From: Spirirestis rafaelensis WJT71-NPBG6
Lineage (GTDB): Bacteria; Cyanobacteriota; Cyanobacteriia; Cyanobacteriales; Nostocaceae
Assembly (NCBI GenBank): GCA_019359015.1
Contig: JAHHID010000017.1
Location: forward strand, 36,863-100,862
Length of the DNA stretch: 64,000 bases
Reading direction: 5' to 3'
This document shows positions 7,070-16,003 of this stretch, one piece after another (position 1 is the stretch's first letter; each line of letters opens with the position of its first letter). Below the pieces are notes generated by a model. That model was not told where the DNA came from and did no database searches. It saw only the letters and a program-made list of their open reading frames with translations. The translations under genes and the position numbers were made by a program.

Positions 7070-10000
7070 TTATTTTTCTTCAATTGCTGCTTCAGCTTGA
7101 TGAACTAAGTTTCGCAAATTTTCCACTGTTTGTATATTTACATCCTGCCATAAACCGCGCTTATGTGCTTCTAACATTCTCTCAGCAATATCACGCAATG
7201 CCCACGGATTCTTTTCCTGGATAAATTCACAAGTTAAGCGATCGCCTAAATAAGCATCGACAATCCCCTGATACATATGGTCTTCGACGCATTTTGCTGT
7301 AGCATCGTAGGCAAATAAATAATCCACCGTCGCTGCCATTTCAAATGCTCCTTTATAACCGTGACGCATCATTCCCTCAATCCACTTCGGGTTAACTACA
7401 CGAGAACGATACACCCGTGCAATTTCTTCTTTCAGGTGGCGAACTCGCGGATTAGCGGGAATAGAATTATCACCAAAATAGGTTTGAGGATTTTTCCCTT
7501 GTACCGAACGTACTGCTGCTGTTAAACCGCCTTGAAATTGGTAATAATCATCAGAATCGAGCAAATCATGTTCGCGGTTATCTTGGTTTTGCAGCACTAT
7601 TTGCATATTCTTTAGACGTTGCTCAAATGCTTCAGGATTGGCAACTGGGGACTGGGGACTAGGGACTGGGGACTGGGGAGATTTTCCCCCTTGTCCTTCT
7701 TGTCCCCCTTGTCCCTCTTGTCCCCTTGTCTCCTTGTCCCCCCCTCTCCCTATCTCTCCCCCCCCTCTTTCGGAAGAATAAGCGTAACAGCTCCAATTCT
7801 TGTAAGCACGGGCTAAATCTTCGTCATCTGTCCAATTTTGTGATTCGATTAAACCTTGGAGTCCAGCACCGTAAGCACCTGGTTTAGAACCAAAGATGCG
7901 ATAGCGCGATCGCACTTGTGCTTCTTCTGAGGTTAAACCTTGGGCAATCCACAAATCTGTTTCTTGCTGTACTTGCGCTGCTAGGGGGTTTTGTGCCTCA
8001 GGTTCATCCAACGCCGCTACTGCTTGCACCGCCGTGTCAAATAAATCAATTAAATTTGGGAAAGCATCCCGGAAGAAGCCAGAAATCCGCAACGTTACAT
8101 CTACGCGAGGACGCCCCAAAACCGAAAGAGGCAAAATTTCCAAATCGACCACCCGCCGTGCCATCCCGTCCCACACAGGCTGTACACCAAGTAAAGCCAA
8201 CGCCTCAGCGATGTCATCACCGCCAGTCCGCATTGTCGCAGTTCCCCATACAGACAAAGCGAGTGTTTTGGGATACTCCCCATTTTCCTGGGTGTAACAT
8301 TCAATGAGAGTTTCCGCTGCCTTCCTGCCTATATCCCAAGCTGTTTCTGTAGGAATGGCGCGGATATCAATTGAGTAAAAGTTTCTACCTGTGGGTAACA
8401 CTTCCGGGCGTCCGCGTGTGGGTGCGCCGGCAGGAGCGCTAGGGACATATCCGCCATTGAGTCCATGTAATAAGTAAGTAATTTCGTCGTTGGTTTGCTC
8501 AAGAGCAGGAAGAAGGCGAGATTGTATCCAGTTTAAAACGGGGGAGAGTGGGGAGTTAGGAGTCAGGAGTTCGGAGTCAGAAGTCAGGAGTTGATCTACT
8601 AACTCGGCTGCATATTCTTCTAAAACTTCAACAACATCGCCTAAAGTGCGACAAGAATTAAGTTTCGCGTCTTTAATCGAAAGCTCATCATCCTCATACT
8701 CTGCGTCTTTGCGTCTCCGCGTGAGAAAAAACTCACTGCTAAAATCTGCTGTGATGGGGTCGAAATCTAAACCTAAATCTTCAGCTATAGCGCGGGTGAA
8801 TCCGATATGATGACGATTGGGAAGACGTGCGATCGCCACAATTAAATCTCGCAACTGACGACCATCAGGACATCGCCCAAAAATGTGCAACCCATCGCGG
8901 ATTTGAGCCTCTTTTAATTCACAAAGATAACCATCAATAGAAGGTAAAAGCGAAAGGTCAAAAGGTAAAACAGAAGATTCTTGATTTTGCCTGACTTGAA
9001 AATCTTGATGTAAATTTTCTTGAATAATTAATTGAGTAATGCGATCGCCTATCGTTGGTAAACGTGAAGGATCTAAACTTTCAGCCTCATAATACTCATC
9101 AATCAAGTTTTCCAACTGTTGCAAAGAACCATAAAGTTCCGCACGAGTCATTGGCGGGGTCAGATGATCTATAATCACTGCTTGAGCGCGACGCTTTGCT
9201 TGTGAACCCTCCCCAGGATCATTCACAATAAACGGATATAAATGAGGAAGCGCTCCCAAAGCCACTTCTGGATAACAACTATCCGATAAAGCGACGCTTT
9301 TACCCGGTAGCCATTCTAAATTTCCATGTTTCCCCACATGAACCACTGCATCAGCAGCAAAACATGTCCTTACCCAGTAATAAAAAGCTAAATAAGCATG
9401 AGTTGGTTCCAAATCTGGCGCGTGATAATTCAAACTAGGGTCAACATCATAACCCCGCGCCGGCTGAACACCGACAAATACGTTACCAAATTGAATTCCG
9501 GGAATGGGGAGAGGGGGAGAGGGGGGGAGGGGGAGAGGGGGGGAATAATACTTACTTTGTTCTTCCTCCTCTGCGCTCTCTGCTTCTGTGTGGTTGGTTT
9601 CAAAAGGAAAACCCCACCGCTCACCAATACCCTGCTTTACTGCCTCTGGTAAAAAACTAAAATACTCCGCATACTCCGCCATAGAAACACATTGCTGTAC
9701 CGGACGCCACTCTTTGCCTTCTGGGTCATTCGTCACCCCACTTGTAAGACGTTGAATCAATTCGTCTCCATCTGCGGGTAGATTTTCTACATGATATCCA
9801 GCCAGCTGCAAAGCCTTAAGAATTTCCACACAGCTAGCTGGGGTATCAAGTCCCACACCATTAGCAATGCGACCATCGCGAGTGGGATAATTAGCCAAAA
9901 TTAAAGCTACATGACGTTCTTGGGGTGGTGTTGAGCGCAGACGTACCCAATTTGCGGCTAAGTCAGCGACAAACTCAATCCGCGAGGCGATCGCTTCATA

Positions 10001-11062
10001 AACTACCACATCCGTTTCTAAATTCGGATTGCGAGTTTGCACCGCTTTAAAAGACACAGCGCGGCTAATAATCCGTCCATCCACTTCTGGCAGAGCCACA
10101 TTCATCGCCATATCGCGGGGTGAAAGTCCTTGAAACTGCGACTCCCACTGCTCAACAGAACCACCAGAAAGAATAACCTGCAACACCGGCACATCTAACT
10201 TTTGCCAAAGTTCAAGCTGGGGTGTTTCTGTATCCAACCGCGCCAAAGAAAAACTTGTAGTATTCAAAAGCAGCGCAACTTGTTCTGAGTCCTTTGGCTG
10301 GAAAAACTCGATTAACTCAGTTTGGACATCAGGATCGCGCAATGAAGAAACAAACAAAGGCACAGCTTGCAAATTCCGGTTTGCCAAAGCTTCGCACAAA
10401 ACATCAATTACTTTGGTATTTCCCGCTAGGTAATGAGCGCGGTAGAAGATAATGCCGACTTTGGGAAGGGGAGGAGTGGGGGAGGGGGAGAATGGGGGAG
10501 TGGAGGAGGGAAAGAGGGGGGAATATAAACCGACACGCGGCACTACTTGCGGTGATGGGGGATTAAATGAAGTTGAAAGGCAAATATCGGTAATATACTT
10601 GAGAGCATTGACAATATTTTCTACGCCACCTTCGCGGAAGTATTGCCATACTTGGTTTACAGCAGTTACAGGGGGAGTTGAGAAAGTGATTAAATCGGCA
10701 TCAAGAGCATCATCTCCTGGCATTACAATTAGGGTTGTGCCATTACGCTGCACAATTTCCTGCACTACCTCCAAACCGTAAGACCAGTAGGAACGTCCTC
10801 CTAACAGTCGTAAAATTATTACTTGGGCAAATTCCAAAACTTGCTCTGCGTATGTGTCAATGTTTATTTGATTTTGTAACTGCAATAAGTTGGCGACTCT
10901 TAATGCAGGAAATGTTGATGGTAATTTGGGGAATGCAGCTGCCAAAGTCTGAATATCCGTATCGGCAGCAGTAATAAACACCAAAGGGGCTGGAGTTTGT
11001 TCAAAAAAAACTACGCCTTCTGAGTTGTTCAATCCTACAGATGTGGCATTTATTCGATGCAT
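7070..11062 (-). CDS. cobN: Cobaltochelatase subunit CobN (or paralogous H-subunit)
   Basis: A 1330-residue CobN/BchH superfamily protein. The aerobic CobN-CobS-CobT complex inserts cobalt into hydrogenobyrinate diamide; cyanobacterial genomes carry cobN beside chlH. Recognisable blocks include GGRSYWSYGLE near 90, NLPADGDELIQRL, the HVGKHGNLEWLPGKS block, VNDPGEGSQAKRRAQAVIIDHLTPP, LHIFGRCPD, GRNFYSIDIRAIPT and MMRHGYKGAFEMAATVDYLF near the end. In at least five places the frame runs through low-complexity repeat DNA (about 7640-7770, 8543-8600, 8695-8730, 9500-9545, 10455-10520), adding Pro/Ser-, Gly/Glu- or charged loops absent from typical CobN. No cobalamin riboswitch was seen upstream. 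The wall-binding gene follows 25 bases downstream on the same strand. Confidence 0.88.
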   Translation of the reverse strand: MHRINATSVGLNNSEGVVFFEQTPAPLVFITAADTDIQTLAAAFPKLPSTFPALRVANLLQLQNQINIDTYAEQVLEFAQVIILRLLGGRSYWSYGLEVVQEIVQRNGTTLIVMPGDDALDADLITFSTPPVTAVNQVWQYFREGGVENIVNALKYITDICLSTSFNPPSPQVVPRVGLYSPLFPSSTPPFSPSPTPPLPKVGIIFYRAHYLAGNTKVIDVLCEALANRNLQAVPLFVSSLRDPDVQTELIEFFQPKDSEQVALLLNTTSFSLARLDTETPQLELWQKLDVPVLQVILSGGSVEQWESQFQGLSPRDMAMNVALPEVDGRIISRAVSFKAVQTRNPNLETDVVVYEAIASRIEFVADLAANWVRLRSTPPQERHVALILANYPTRDGRIANGVGLDTPASCVEILKALQLAGYHVENLPADGDELIQRLTSGVTNDPEGKEWRPVQQCVSMAEYAEYFSFLPEAVKQGIGERWGFPFETNHTEAESAEEEEQSKYYSPPLPLPPSPPLPIPGIQFGNVFVGVQPARGYDVDPSLNYHAPDLEPTHAYLAFYYWVRTCFAADAVVHVGKHGNLEWLPGKSVALSDSCYPEVALGALPHLYPFIVNDPGEGSQAKRRAQAVIIDHLTPPMTRAELYGSLQQLENLIDEYYEAESLDPSRLPTIGDRITQLIIQENLHQDFQVRQNQESSVLPFDLSLLPSIDGYLCELKEAQIRDGLHIFGRCPDGRQLRDLIVAIARLPNRHHIGFTRAIAEDLGLDFDPITADFSSEFFLTRRRKDAEYEDDELSIKDAKLNSCRTLGDVVEVLEEYAAELVDQLLTSDSELLTPNSPLSPVLNWIQSRLLPALEQTNDEITYLLHGLNGGYVPSAPAGAPTRGRPEVLPTGRNFYSIDIRAIPTETAWDIGRKAAETLIECYTQENGEYPKTLALSVWGTATMRTGGDDIAEALALLGVQPVWDGMARRVVDLEILPLSVLGRPRVDVTLRISGFFRDAFPNLIDLFDTAVQAVAALDEPEAQNPLAAQVQQETDLWIAQGLTSEEAQVRSRYRIFGSKPGAYGAGLQGLIESQNWTDDEDLARAYKNWSCYAYSSERGGGEIGRGGDKETRGQEGQGGQEGQGGKSPQSPVPSPQSPVANPEAFEQRLKNMQIVLQNQDNREHDLLDSDDYYQFQGGLTAAVRSVQGKNPQTYFGDNSIPANPRVRHLKEEIARVYRSRVVNPKWIEGMMRHGYKGAFEMAATVDYLFAYDATAKCVEDHMYQGIVDAYLGDRLTCEFIQEKNPWALRDIAERMLEAHKRGLWQDVNIQTVENLRNLVHQAEAAIEEK
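7640..7770. repeat. In-frame low-complexity insert in cobN (GACTGGG / CCTTGTC runs)
   Basis: Tandem GGGACTG-type heptamers followed by CCTTGTCCCC-type runs, the same classes seen between genes elsewhere in the window (35726-35776). On the coding strand they give Gly/Gln/Glu-rich then Pro/Ser-rich sequence without breaking the frame. Confidence 0.75.
8543..8600. repeat. In-frame GGAGTCA-type repeat insert in cobN
   Basis: Runs of GTTAGGAGTCAGGAG and AGAAGTCAGGAG identical in type to the intergenic heptamers at 22258-22322. Translated on the minus strand as LTSDSELLTPNSPLSP within CobN. Confidence 0.7.
9500..9545. repeat. In-frame GGGGAGAGGGGGA insert in cobN
   Basis: Purine-rich GGGGGAGAGGGGGG runs encode the proline loop PPLPLPPSPPLPIPG on the minus strand. 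The same sequence class occurs in intergenic DNA at 13327-13377. Confidence 0.7.
10455..10520. repeat. In-frame purine-rich insert near the CobN N-terminus
   Basis: GGGGAGGAGTGGGGGAGGGG and neighbours encode PPFSPSPTPPLP on the minus strand, a fourth low-complexity loop in CobN. Confidence 0.7.
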
Positions 11063-11117
11063 AATCTTCTATTACCGTTTTAAACTGTTGGTTAAGAAAC
11101 AAAAAAAACTTTATCAA

Positions 11118-11224
11118 GGAGGGGTAAAGGGTAAGGGGAAAAGGTTAATAAATATCATGAGTTATTTAAAATACTCTTTATTTCTGTTCAGCTTTACCCT
11201 TTTTTCCTTTACCCTTTACCCCTC
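11118..11224. repeat. Inverted repeat between cobN and histidine kinase genes
   Basis: The left arm (11118-11144, GAGGGGTAAAGGGTAAGGGG...) and right arm (11196-11224, ...CCTTTACCCTTTACCCCTC) are near-perfect inverted copies of about 27 bases around a roughly 50-base AT-rich loop. It sits between divergent genes, so it is not a terminator for them; it resembles a small MITE-like or palindromic repeat. Confidence 0.6.
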
Positions 11225-11256
11225 TTACTTAGCCCTTCTCACTCTAATTTTTGAAA

Positions 11257-13239
11257 ATGCTTAGTTCTCCAGATTTGAGCTTTTCTCGAACCTTGCCAAT
11301 AGATGTATTTAATCAGCTTGGGGAATTGTTGCAGCAGATGGCTCAAGCAGTGGGAAGTGCAGCTTTGGTACTGACAGAGGCTGTGCTGGCACGAATTATG
11401 AGCGAGAGTGAGTGGCAAAAGCAAAAATTTACGTTGGTGGTTTCAGAGCAGTTTAGCGCTCTGTTGGTGGGAAACCAAGAAGAAAATATAGGAATGTGCG
11501 TTGCTGGAAGTTTTCCTGATTTAAAAAAAGTGTCATTACCACAAGGGGAAAATGGAATCGAGAGAGAATTTATCCCAATAACTCAGGACGATATATTGTA
11601 CGCTAATTTGACATTTAAGTCAGAAGCGATCGCCTCCTTTATTTCGCAGTTGAGAGACTTGTTTGGTCATGATTCTCATACTTACCAACACCTCGAACGC
11701 TATCTGCAAATTCCCAGTCTTAATGATGCCACGCTCCAAGGCAAATTCACCCTGTTGTTATTAGAATATCTGCTGCCACTGCAAAATCAGCCCTTTACAG
11801 CCTCAAATGGCAACTTTAATTATGTTTCTACCTGTCAGCCAATAGAAGATGCTCTGAAAAAACAGATTTCTCAAGAACGATTGTTAAATCAGGTAACAAC
11901 TCAGATTCGCAAAAGCCAAAATTTGCAGGTAATTATGGCAACAGCGATCGCACAAGTGCGCGAGTTTTTGGAATTAGACCGATTGGTAATCTACAAATTT
12001 GATGAATCAACACTCAACATTCAAGAGTCAGCACTTGCCCCATCATCGCAATCACTGCATAATTGGCAGCAATATAGAGGTTGTATTGTTTATGAGGCAC
12101 GCGCTACAGATGCTATCCCGTCAGTGTTGAATTATCACGAAAAAAATTGCTTTGTGCCGCCTTTTCAATGTTGGGAGAAGTATCGCCAAGGCTTTACTTT
12201 AGCTGTAGATGATGTAGAAAAAACTTATGTTTTAGAAGAGTGCTTATTAAATTTTTTAAGGAGAACTAAAGTCCGGGCAAAGTTAGCAGCACCGATTATT
12301 TTTGAGGAAAAACTTTGGGGACTGTTAATTGCTAATCAGTGCCATGATTCACATCATTGGACTGAAAGTGAAATAAGTTTGTTGACTTCTATAGCTGAAC
12401 AATTAGCGATCGCTATTTATCAATCTGAGTTAATGCGATCGCTGACTGAAGAAAAGCAAACTCTGGAACACCGAGTTATTGAGCGCACAATGGCGCTACG
12501 CGAAGCTTTACTTGCCGCTGAAGCTGCTAGCCGTCTTAAAAGTGAATTTCTCGCCACTATCAGCCATGAATTGCTTACTCCTTTGACTTATGTAATCGGT
12601 ATGTCTTCTACTCTGTTACGCTGGCCTTTAGGAGAGTTAAGTCAGCGCCAACGAGATTATCTACAAACAATCCACGACAGTGGAGAACATTTATTAGAAA
12701 TGATAAATGATATCCTCGATTTATCGCAAATAGAGGCGGGAAAAGCAGTTTTAAATGTTTCGGAATTTTCTTTAACGAATATAGTTCAAAGAACCGTCGA
12801 ATCGTTGCAAGAAAAAGCCATAAGCGAGCAGATACAACTTAAATTAGATTTACAAATCGATCCTCAACGCGATCGCTTTACCGCCGATGTATCGCGAGTA
12901 GAACAAATTCTCTGGAATTTGTCAAGCAATGCTATCAAATTTACTCCAAAAGGTGGCGGCGTGACTTTACGTCTTTGGGTAGAAGACGACAACGCCATCT
13001 TTCAAGTAGAAGATACTGGTATTGGCATTCCTGAAGAGCAATTGCCACTACTATTTGAAAAATTTCAACAACTAGATACACCACTACGCCGTCGTTATGA
13101 AGGTACCGGCGTTGGTTTGGCATTAACCAAACAACTTATAGAACTTCATCGCGGTCGAATTGAAGTAGAATCTACCGTAGGCATTGGCTCAATTTTTACC
13201 GTCTGGATACCGCAACAGCCGATGAGTATCGTGAGTTAG
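11257..13239 (+). CDS. GAF-domain sensor histidine kinase
   Basis: A 660-residue soluble two-component kinase. The N-terminal roughly 200 residues form an uncharacterised sensory region found in cyanobacterial kinases; a GAF domain follows at about 223-388, then a short coiled coil, HisKA with the phospho-acceptor in ATISHELLTPL (His437) and HATPase_c with the N box, DTGIGIPEEQ and GTGVGLALTKQ. There is no receiver domain, so its response regulator is elsewhere. The GAF resembles bilin-type GAFs in its last part (VRAKLAAPI, LWGLLIANQC) and carries Cys at two positions of interest (NCF, Cys298; ECLL, Cys329), but the usual Cys-His pair is Cys-Leu, so chromophore binding is uncertain. ATG 11257 is preferred to TTG 11251. 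Confidence 0.85.
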   Translation: MLSSPDLSFSRTLPIDVFNQLGELLQQMAQAVGSAALVLTEAVLARIMSESEWQKQKFTLVVSEQFSALLVGNQEENIGMCVAGSFPDLKKVSLPQGENGIEREFIPITQDDILYANLTFKSEAIASFISQLRDLFGHDSHTYQHLERYLQIPSLNDATLQGKFTLLLLEYLLPLQNQPFTASNGNFNYVSTCQPIEDALKKQISQERLLNQVTTQIRKSQNLQVIMATAIAQVREFLELDRLVIYKFDESTLNIQESALAPSSQSLHNWQQYRGCIVYEARATDAIPSVLNYHEKNCFVPPFQCWEKYRQGFTLAVDDVEKTYVLEECLLNFLRRTKVRAKLAAPIIFEEKLWGLLIANQCHDSHHWTESEISLLTSIAEQLAIAIYQSELMRSLTEEKQTLEHRVIERTMALREALLAAEAASRLKSEFLATISHELLTPLTYVIGMSSTLLRWPLGELSQRQRDYLQTIHDSGEHLLEMINDILDLSQIEAGKAVLNVSEFSLTNIVQRTVESLQEKAISEQIQLKLDLQIDPQRDRFTADVSRVEQILWNLSSNAIKFTPKGGGVTLRLWVEDDNAIFQVEDTGIGIPEEQLPLLFEKFQQLDTPLRRRYEGTGVGLALTKQLIELHRGRIEVESTVGIGSIFTVWIPQQPMSIVS

Positions 13240-13241
13240 CA

Positions 13242-13310
13242 GTAGAGACGCTCCGTTTCCTCGCGTCTGTACAAAATTAGCAGTAGAGACGCGATTAATC
13301 GCGTCTCTAC
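13242..13310. repeat. Two copies of the GTAGAGACGC palindromic repeat
   Basis: Copy 1 (13242-13272) runs from GTAGAGACGCTCC to TCGCGTCTGTAC; copy 2 (13283-13310) is a perfect 28-base palindrome with half-site GTAGAGACGCGATT. Both are preceded by TTAGCA. Further copies lie at 22225-22255, 34258-34288 and 62277-62304. When transcribed each would form a strong hairpin, here just after the kinase gene stop. Confidence 0.8.
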
Positions 13311-13326
13311 AAAATTAAGAATTATT

Positions 13327-13377
13327 CTCCCCCTCTCCCCCTCTCCCGCTCCCCCCATCTCCCCGTCTCCCCTCCCC
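13327..13377. repeat. CTCCCC low-complexity run before nanE
   Basis: Pyrimidine-rich CTCCCCCTCTCCCC-type run, the same class as the inserts inside cobN and hom. It ends five bases before the nanE start codon, so nanE has no normal Shine-Dalgarno. Confidence 0.7.
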
Positions 13378-13382
13378 TATCC

Positions 13383-14051
13383 ATGTCAATAAAAAGCTTA
13401 CACCACGGACTCATTGTCTCCTGTCAAGCCCCTGTTGATTCGCCACTGTATGAACCAAACATAATTGCTGCGATCGCCCAAGCAGCTGTAAATAACGGTG
13501 CAGTTGGCGTAAGAATAGATACCCCAGCACACATCAGCGCCGTGCGCGATCGCCTGAAAGTGCCAATTATTGGGCTATGGAAGCAAGTAATAGCAGATTC
13601 TGATGTATACATTACGCCACAATTTCATCATGCGTCTGCGGTGGCGAAAGCGGGAGCGGATATTATTGCTATAGATGCGACTATCAGAAATCGCCCTGGT
13701 GGTGAAACGGTAAACGATATTATTACCCGAATTCATCAGGAATTAGGGAAACCAGTAATGGCAGATGTAGATACAATCGAAGCTGCTGATGCGGCTGTAA
13801 AAGCTGGCGCTGATATTGTGGGGACAACGCTTTTTGGATATACTGGCGCAACTAAGCATCTTTCGCCCCCCGGTTGGGAACTACTCAAGCAGATGGTAAA
13901 ATTAGACATTCCCGCAATTTGTGAAGGTGGCATTTCCTCACCTCAAATGGCTCGTCAAGCGTTAGATTTAGGGGCTTACGCAGTAGTCGTGGGTACTGCA
14001 ATTACGGGTATTGATTATTTGGTGAAAGCGTATATCAAACAACTGACGTAG
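13383..14051 (+). CDS. nanE: Putative N-acetylmannosamine-6-phosphate 2-epimerase
   Basis: A 222-residue TIM-barrel protein of the NanE family, which converts N-acetylmannosamine-6-P to N-acetylglucosamine-6-P. Landmarks: GLIVSCQAPVDSPLY at 9-23, GAVGVRIDTP at about 39-48, PIIGLWKQ, DIIAIDAT, PVMADVDT and GADIVGTTLFGYT, ending with PAICEGGI and GAYAVVVGTAITG for phosphate binding. The length matches the family (220-230). No other sialic-acid or amino-sugar catabolic genes are nearby, so it may act in amino-sugar salvage or wall recycling instead. It follows a repeat-filled gap after the kinase gene. Confidence 0.88.
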   Translation: MSIKSLHHGLIVSCQAPVDSPLYEPNIIAAIAQAAVNNGAVGVRIDTPAHISAVRDRLKVPIIGLWKQVIADSDVYITPQFHHASAVAKAGADIIAIDATIRNRPGGETVNDIITRIHQELGKPVMADVDTIEAADAAVKAGADIVGTTLFGYTGATKHLSPPGWELLKQMVKLDIPAICEGGISSPQMARQALDLGAYAVVVGTAITGIDYLVKAYIKQLT

Positions 14052-14178
14052 AAACAATCTTTTCACTCCAACGAAAGGGGTGGGCAGTACTATTCGACTC
14101 AGCAATAAAAGCTTTTTTATCAGCAAAATCAGATATTTTCAGACCTTTTCGTTGCAACATACACTCACCAGTGCATCT

Positions 14179-15438
14179 TTATAGAGAATTGGTATAAGTT
14201 TTCAACTTAGCTCTTGTTTCTGGACCAAATACTCCATCTGGCTCGAGTAAATTATCTCTCTGAAATTTCTCAACTGCTGATTTTGTTAATGACCCAAAGT
14301 TGCCATCTGTTTTACCAACTTTATATCCTTTATCTTTTAGTTTTTGTTGGAGTTCTTGAACATCAGACCCTATGTTGCCATATTGGAGATAAACTAAATT
14401 GGCATAGTTTTTCGTTTTCAGGAAGTTTGCTAAAGCTTGATTATTTGCCTTCAAACCTTCAACAAAGAATAGTACCTCGCCACGAATTCCAGAACGACGA
14501 TTATGGAGAATAGATTGCCACAAGGTATCAGAAGTAATTTGATAGTTACCAGAGCGAATTAAAATGCCTGGTGATATTTTAGATAGGTTTTTTTGTTGAA
14601 AACGATCCACAACATCATCAACTAATCCTTTGTATGCGTCTAAACTTTGTGGATATAGCTGGGGATGGATTAAATCGACAATTTGACGATTTATCCAAGT
14701 AGGCACATCTTGTAAATATTCATTAAACCCAAAAGGATAAGGACTAGGAGACATAGAAACAATCAGGTTTGGATTAATCTTTTTGACTTCTCGATATAAC
14801 CTTGCCAAAAAGTTATTCAAAATATTTGCCCGCCATTCAAGCCAAGGACGATTTTTGAAGTCTAAGGGTGGATCTTCTCCAAATTGATTGTGATACAATA
14901 CTTTAGTTTTATTGTCATAACCTCCTTCTGAAGGCATGGCTGGTAAGCGATCATCTCCTTGTACCCCGGCTATTTTATAATTTTTTACTACCTCTAAAAA
15001 TAGATTTAACAAAAAATTTTGAACTTCTGGATCGAGGGAATTCATCCATACAAAATCATTTTTGATGAGGCGTTGTTGCTTTTTATCTTTAGCTTCCCAT
15101 TCAGGCTTTTTGGCGATGATATGCCCACCATTTTGTTTATAGGCAGCAGCAAAACCATATTCAAACCAAGGAATTACCTCTAGTCCTAATGGTGTGGCTG
15201 CTTCAATCACTTCAGCCAGAATATCTCTCCCTGTAAAGGCAGGTAAAATTTCTATTCCAAAGTTCTTTTTTAAAACAGCACTTGGATAAAGAGTATAACC
15301 ATTATTCCAAACCACTGGAAAGACTGTATTAAATCCAGTGTCTGCTAAAAGTTTCATTGCCTCAACGATATTTGCTTTGGAATCCAAGACATTACTAGCA
15401 GCAGTGGTTAACCAAACACCCCGAATTTTTTTCATCAT
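14179..15438 (-). CDS. GHL10-type glycoside hydrolase-like protein with C-terminal peptidoglycan-binding domain
   Basis: A 419-residue protein. Residues 1-330 match the GHL10/DUF187 family (family-10-like glycosidases, TIM barrel): RGVWLTT at 6-12, GFNTVFPVVWNNGYTLYPS, VIPWFEYGFAAAY, WMNSLDPEVQNFLL, the acidic AGVQGDDRLPAMPSEGGYD, SMSPSPYPFG and LIHPQLYPQ. Residues about 350-415 form a PG_binding_1 domain (GSDVQELQQKLKDKGYKVG, AVEKFQRDNLLEPDG), so the enzyme probably acts on or is held at the wall, although no signal peptide is evident. A paralogue without the binding domain lies at 41229-42380. Starts at MM in ATGATG; the second ATG (15435) is equally possible. Confidence 0.85.
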   Translation of the reverse strand: MMKKIRGVWLTTAASNVLDSKANIVEAMKLLADTGFNTVFPVVWNNGYTLYPSAVLKKNFGIEILPAFTGRDILAEVIEAATPLGLEVIPWFEYGFAAAYKQNGGHIIAKKPEWEAKDKKQQRLIKNDFVWMNSLDPEVQNFLLNLFLEVVKNYKIAGVQGDDRLPAMPSEGGYDNKTKVLYHNQFGEDPPLDFKNRPWLEWRANILNNFLARLYREVKKINPNLIVSMSPSPYPFGFNEYLQDVPTWINRQIVDLIHPQLYPQSLDAYKGLVDDVVDRFQQKNLSKISPGILIRSGNYQITSDTLWQSILHNRRSGIRGEVLFFVEGLKANNQALANFLKTKNYANLVYLQYGNIGSDVQELQQKLKDKGYKVGKTDGNFGSLTKSAVEKFQRDNLLEPDGVFGPETRAKLKTYTNSL

Positions 15439-15775
15439 CCTTCTCCTAATGAATCAAGCGCATCCTAGACGGCAGATTTAATATTTTATTTTGAAGCAAA
15501 AAATGTATACTAGCTACTCTTGAATACTGTACGGGTGCGTTTTGCGTTCATACAGTAGGAGTTGTTGACCGACGACGCAATAACCTGTTAAGGCTGTCTT
15601 ATTGGTTCGGTGTAAGCTGAATTTAGATATTAGGGATACGTCGTCCTGCATGTCTAATTTTTGATTTCGCCTTACAGAAACTATCTTCTCTGATTTCTGA
15701 CCCCTTTTTACGCTTGGTGTACTAAGTACAGCATTTCATTAATTTGTAGCAAATTAAATTTGCCAATAAGAGTGC
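15439..15775. other. Intergenic region, no gene seen
   Basis: AT-rich DNA of about 340 bases upstream of the minus-strand GHL10 gene, presumably holding its promoter; no ORF or structured element could be supported. Confidence 0.5.
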
Positions 15776-15790
15776 AATACGATCGCCAGC

Positions 15791-15979
15791 CGATACAATG
15801 CGATTGTCACTCGATACAATACGATTGTCACCCGATACAATACGATTGCATCGCGATACAATGCGATTGTCACCCGATACAATACGATTGCATCGCGATA
15901 CAATGCGATTGTCACCCGATACAATACGATTGCATCGCGATACAATGCGATTGTCACCCGATACAATGCCAATGCATCC
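15791..15979. repeat. 21-bp minisatellite, nine units
   Basis: Nine contiguous 21-bp units starting CGATACAATRCGATTG. After unit 2 two variants alternate, one ending TCACC and one ending CATCG, giving a 42-bp higher-order period (15833-15958). Unit length is a multiple of three and stop-free in several frames, producing spurious heptapeptide ORFs on both strands (for example LYRVTIA). A degenerate half unit precedes it at 15776-15790. No gene is claimed here. Confidence 0.9.
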
Positions 15980-16003
15980 CCTTGCCTAATTTCTCAGCTT
16001 GGT

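Noticed and set aside
11063..11256. Cobalamin riboswitch upstream of cobN
   Set aside because: No B12-box-like sequence; the region is an inverted repeat.
15791..15979. CRISPR array
   Set aside because: Units are contiguous with no unique spacers and there are no cas genes.
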